The notes beneath the pieces are model-generated. The model saw nothing but the letters and a program-made list of their open reading frames with translations. It did no database searches and was not told the origin of the DNA. From UBA4363 sp002393965 (lineage in GTDB: Bacteria; Bacteroidota; Bacteroidia; Bacteroidales; Paludibacteraceae), in the NCBI GenBank assembly GCA_946542925.1, contig CAMNLA010000041.1, positions 1 through 7,440 of the forward strand: 7,440 nt of DNA, in the 5' to 3' direction. The position numbers and the translations under genes were made by a program. Positions within the stretch are counted from its first letter, which is position 1; each line of letters opens with the position of its first letter. This document shows positions 7,029 through 7,440 of this stretch, piece by piece.

Positions 7029-7163
7029 TGGACGGGTGGGAGGGTGACGCTCCTACGGAGTTCTGAGCGGAAGATGCGTTTATAGCAGGGGTTCCTTTAC
7101 AGGGACTCCGCCCTACGGGCTCCATCCCTGCCTGTATTCTGTCGTCCCTATGGGACTATTTTT

Positions 7164-7180
7164 GTCTTGTTTCACAAGAC
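7164..7180 (+). repeat. E hairpin, copy 3
   Basis: GTCTTGT-TTC-ACAAGAC is identical to copy 1. It follows the C hairpin at 7144-7156 and leads into D copy 3. Confidence 0.85.
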
Positions 7181-7241
7181 ATTTTGGGCGGCACCTCGGG
7201 ATAACAAATAAATTTGTTCTCCTCTCGGCTTGCTCCAAAAT
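7181..7241 (+). repeat. D module, copy 3 (AT-rich internal stem)
   Basis: Outer arms ATTTTGG (7181-7187) and CCAAAAT (7235-7241) enclose a different internal stem from copy 2. AACAAAT (7203-7209) pairs with ATTTGTT (7212-7218) around a central AA, extended by GGA/TCC beyond one T-C mismatch. The bracketing CCTCG and TCTCGGC are the same as in copy 2. It lies 117 nt upstream of the transposase start at 7359. Confidence 0.8.
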
Positions 7242-7342
7242 TGAACGGGTTGGAGAGGAATTGGGAAGATAGGATGAATGTTTTTTACGGTAAAAAGTTG
7301 GATTATTGGTGGAAAGAGAGTACAATTGTTCATAGTAAACCC

Positions 7343-7348
7343 AAAGGA
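7343..7348 (+). promoter_or_regulatory. Possible ribosome binding site of the right transposase
   Basis: AAAGGA lies 10 nt before the ATG at 7359 and supports that start. No clear TTTG/TAnnTTTG promoter was found between the last repeat and this site. Confidence 0.45.
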
Positions 7349-7358
7349 ACATACCCAT

Positions 7359-7440
7359 ATGGCAAATTCGTATGTAAAGAACGACGTTCATATTATATTC
7401 CACGTTAAGAGTGCGTCGGTGAAGATACGGAAAGAGGATT
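7359..7440 (+). CDS. N-terminal end of an IS200-like REP-associated tyrosine transposase (partial)
   Basis: An ATG at 7359 opens 27 codons that run off the window. The first residues are MANSYVKNDVHIIFHVK, followed by SASVKIRKED. This fits the start of Bacteroidetes Y1/HUH transposases of the RAYT type, whose first beta strand carries the 'H I x F H/A V K' pattern. The HUH motif and catalytic tyrosine would lie further downstream. A candidate RBS (AAAGGA) precedes the ATG by 10 nt. The gene follows the right repeat array and has the same orientation as the transposase tail at 1-65, so two RAYT-like genes frame the window. It may belong to the same subfamily as the left one, which cannot be tested here because the visible parts do not overlap. 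Whether it is intact is unknown. Confidence 0.72.
   Translation, partial: MANSYVKNDVHIIFHVKSASVKIRKED

Larger units (their letters stand above)
6401..7156 (+). repeat. Right REP-like hairpin array (A, B, C, E, F modules)
   Basis: The same elements as in the left array recur in the same orientation but in shuffled order. A elements: 6408-6442 (shortened to 35 nt), 6525-6563 (ends CCTATA), 6675-6713, 6757-6781 (reduced to a perfect CAGGGAT-TGC-ATCCCTG hairpin), 6840-6874 (35 nt) and 7098-7136. C hairpins: 6450-6462, 6571-6583, 6721-6733 (variant ACCCC-TAC-GGGGT), 6789-6801, 6882-6894 and 7144-7156. B hairpins: 6490-6500, 6641-6651 and 7050-7060. F hairpins AGAAC-TGMC-GTTCT are at 6613-6626 and 6742-6755. 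Both arrays open with the same GGTGACTTTACAGGGACTCCG boundary (given here as GGTGACTTTA joined to the first A). The array leads into a RAYT-like gene at 7359. A function as transposase substrate, transcript end or RNA structure is inferred only. Confidence 0.9.

Noticed and set aside
117..7156. CRISPR array
   Set aside because: Repeats are hairpin clusters with irregular spacing (about 80-260 nt between A copies), and the intervening DNA is itself repeated, not unique spacers. No cas genes are visible.
7282..7296. TTTTTA-CGG-TAAAAA palindrome before the right transposase
   Set aside because: It is a short A/T stem with no T tract or promoter context, so no function can be supported.
7214..7408. 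A 64-codon plus-strand frame upstream of and overlapping the right transposase start
   Set aside because: It begins inside D module copy 3 and runs in another frame over the transposase start. It shows no recognisable features.

Overview
The window looks like a chromosomal accessory region of a Bacteroidetes (probably Bacteroidales) bacterium. Three things point there. One secreted protein ends in a type B sorting domain of the type IX secretion system (T9SS). The secreted-protein operon has an exact Bacteroidetes-type promoter (TTTG-N19-TATCTTTG). The two window edges carry ends of IS200-like, REP-associated tyrosine transposases (RAYTs) of a kind common in that group. The genus cannot be told from the sequence alone.

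Layout, left to right. Positions 1-65 are the last 20 codons of a plus-strand RAYT-like transposase. Positions 117-556 hold an array of short hairpin repeats (A, C and B elements, period 120-141 nt), all in one orientation. Positions 561-796 are the 3' side of the minus-strand operon, with a long intrinsic terminator at 588-647. Positions 797-4177 and 4220-6115 are two large minus-strand genes for exported multidomain beta-sandwich proteins, 42 bp apart and probably one operon read from a promoter at 6220-6250. Positions 6251-6400 are AT-rich and then G-rich non-coding DNA with a G9 tract. Positions 6401-7246 hold a second, more scrambled array built from the same A, B and C hairpins plus E, F and D modules not seen in the left array. 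At 7359 a second RAYT-like transposase begins on the plus strand and runs off the window.

Functionally there are two systems. The first is a secretion or surface operon: a 631-residue exported protein (N-terminal beta-sandwich, two Ig-like domains, InlB-B-like repeat, FN3) followed by an 1126-residue protein (DUF11, SprB-like and Ig-like domains, T9SS type B C-terminal domain). The second is a RAYT/REP-like repeat system that frames this operon on both sides. Its hairpins show compensatory base changes, so structure and not protein coding appears to be conserved. The repeat arrays, especially the right-hand D modules in which unrelated stems sit inside the same conserved frame, are the part least explained by known annotation.
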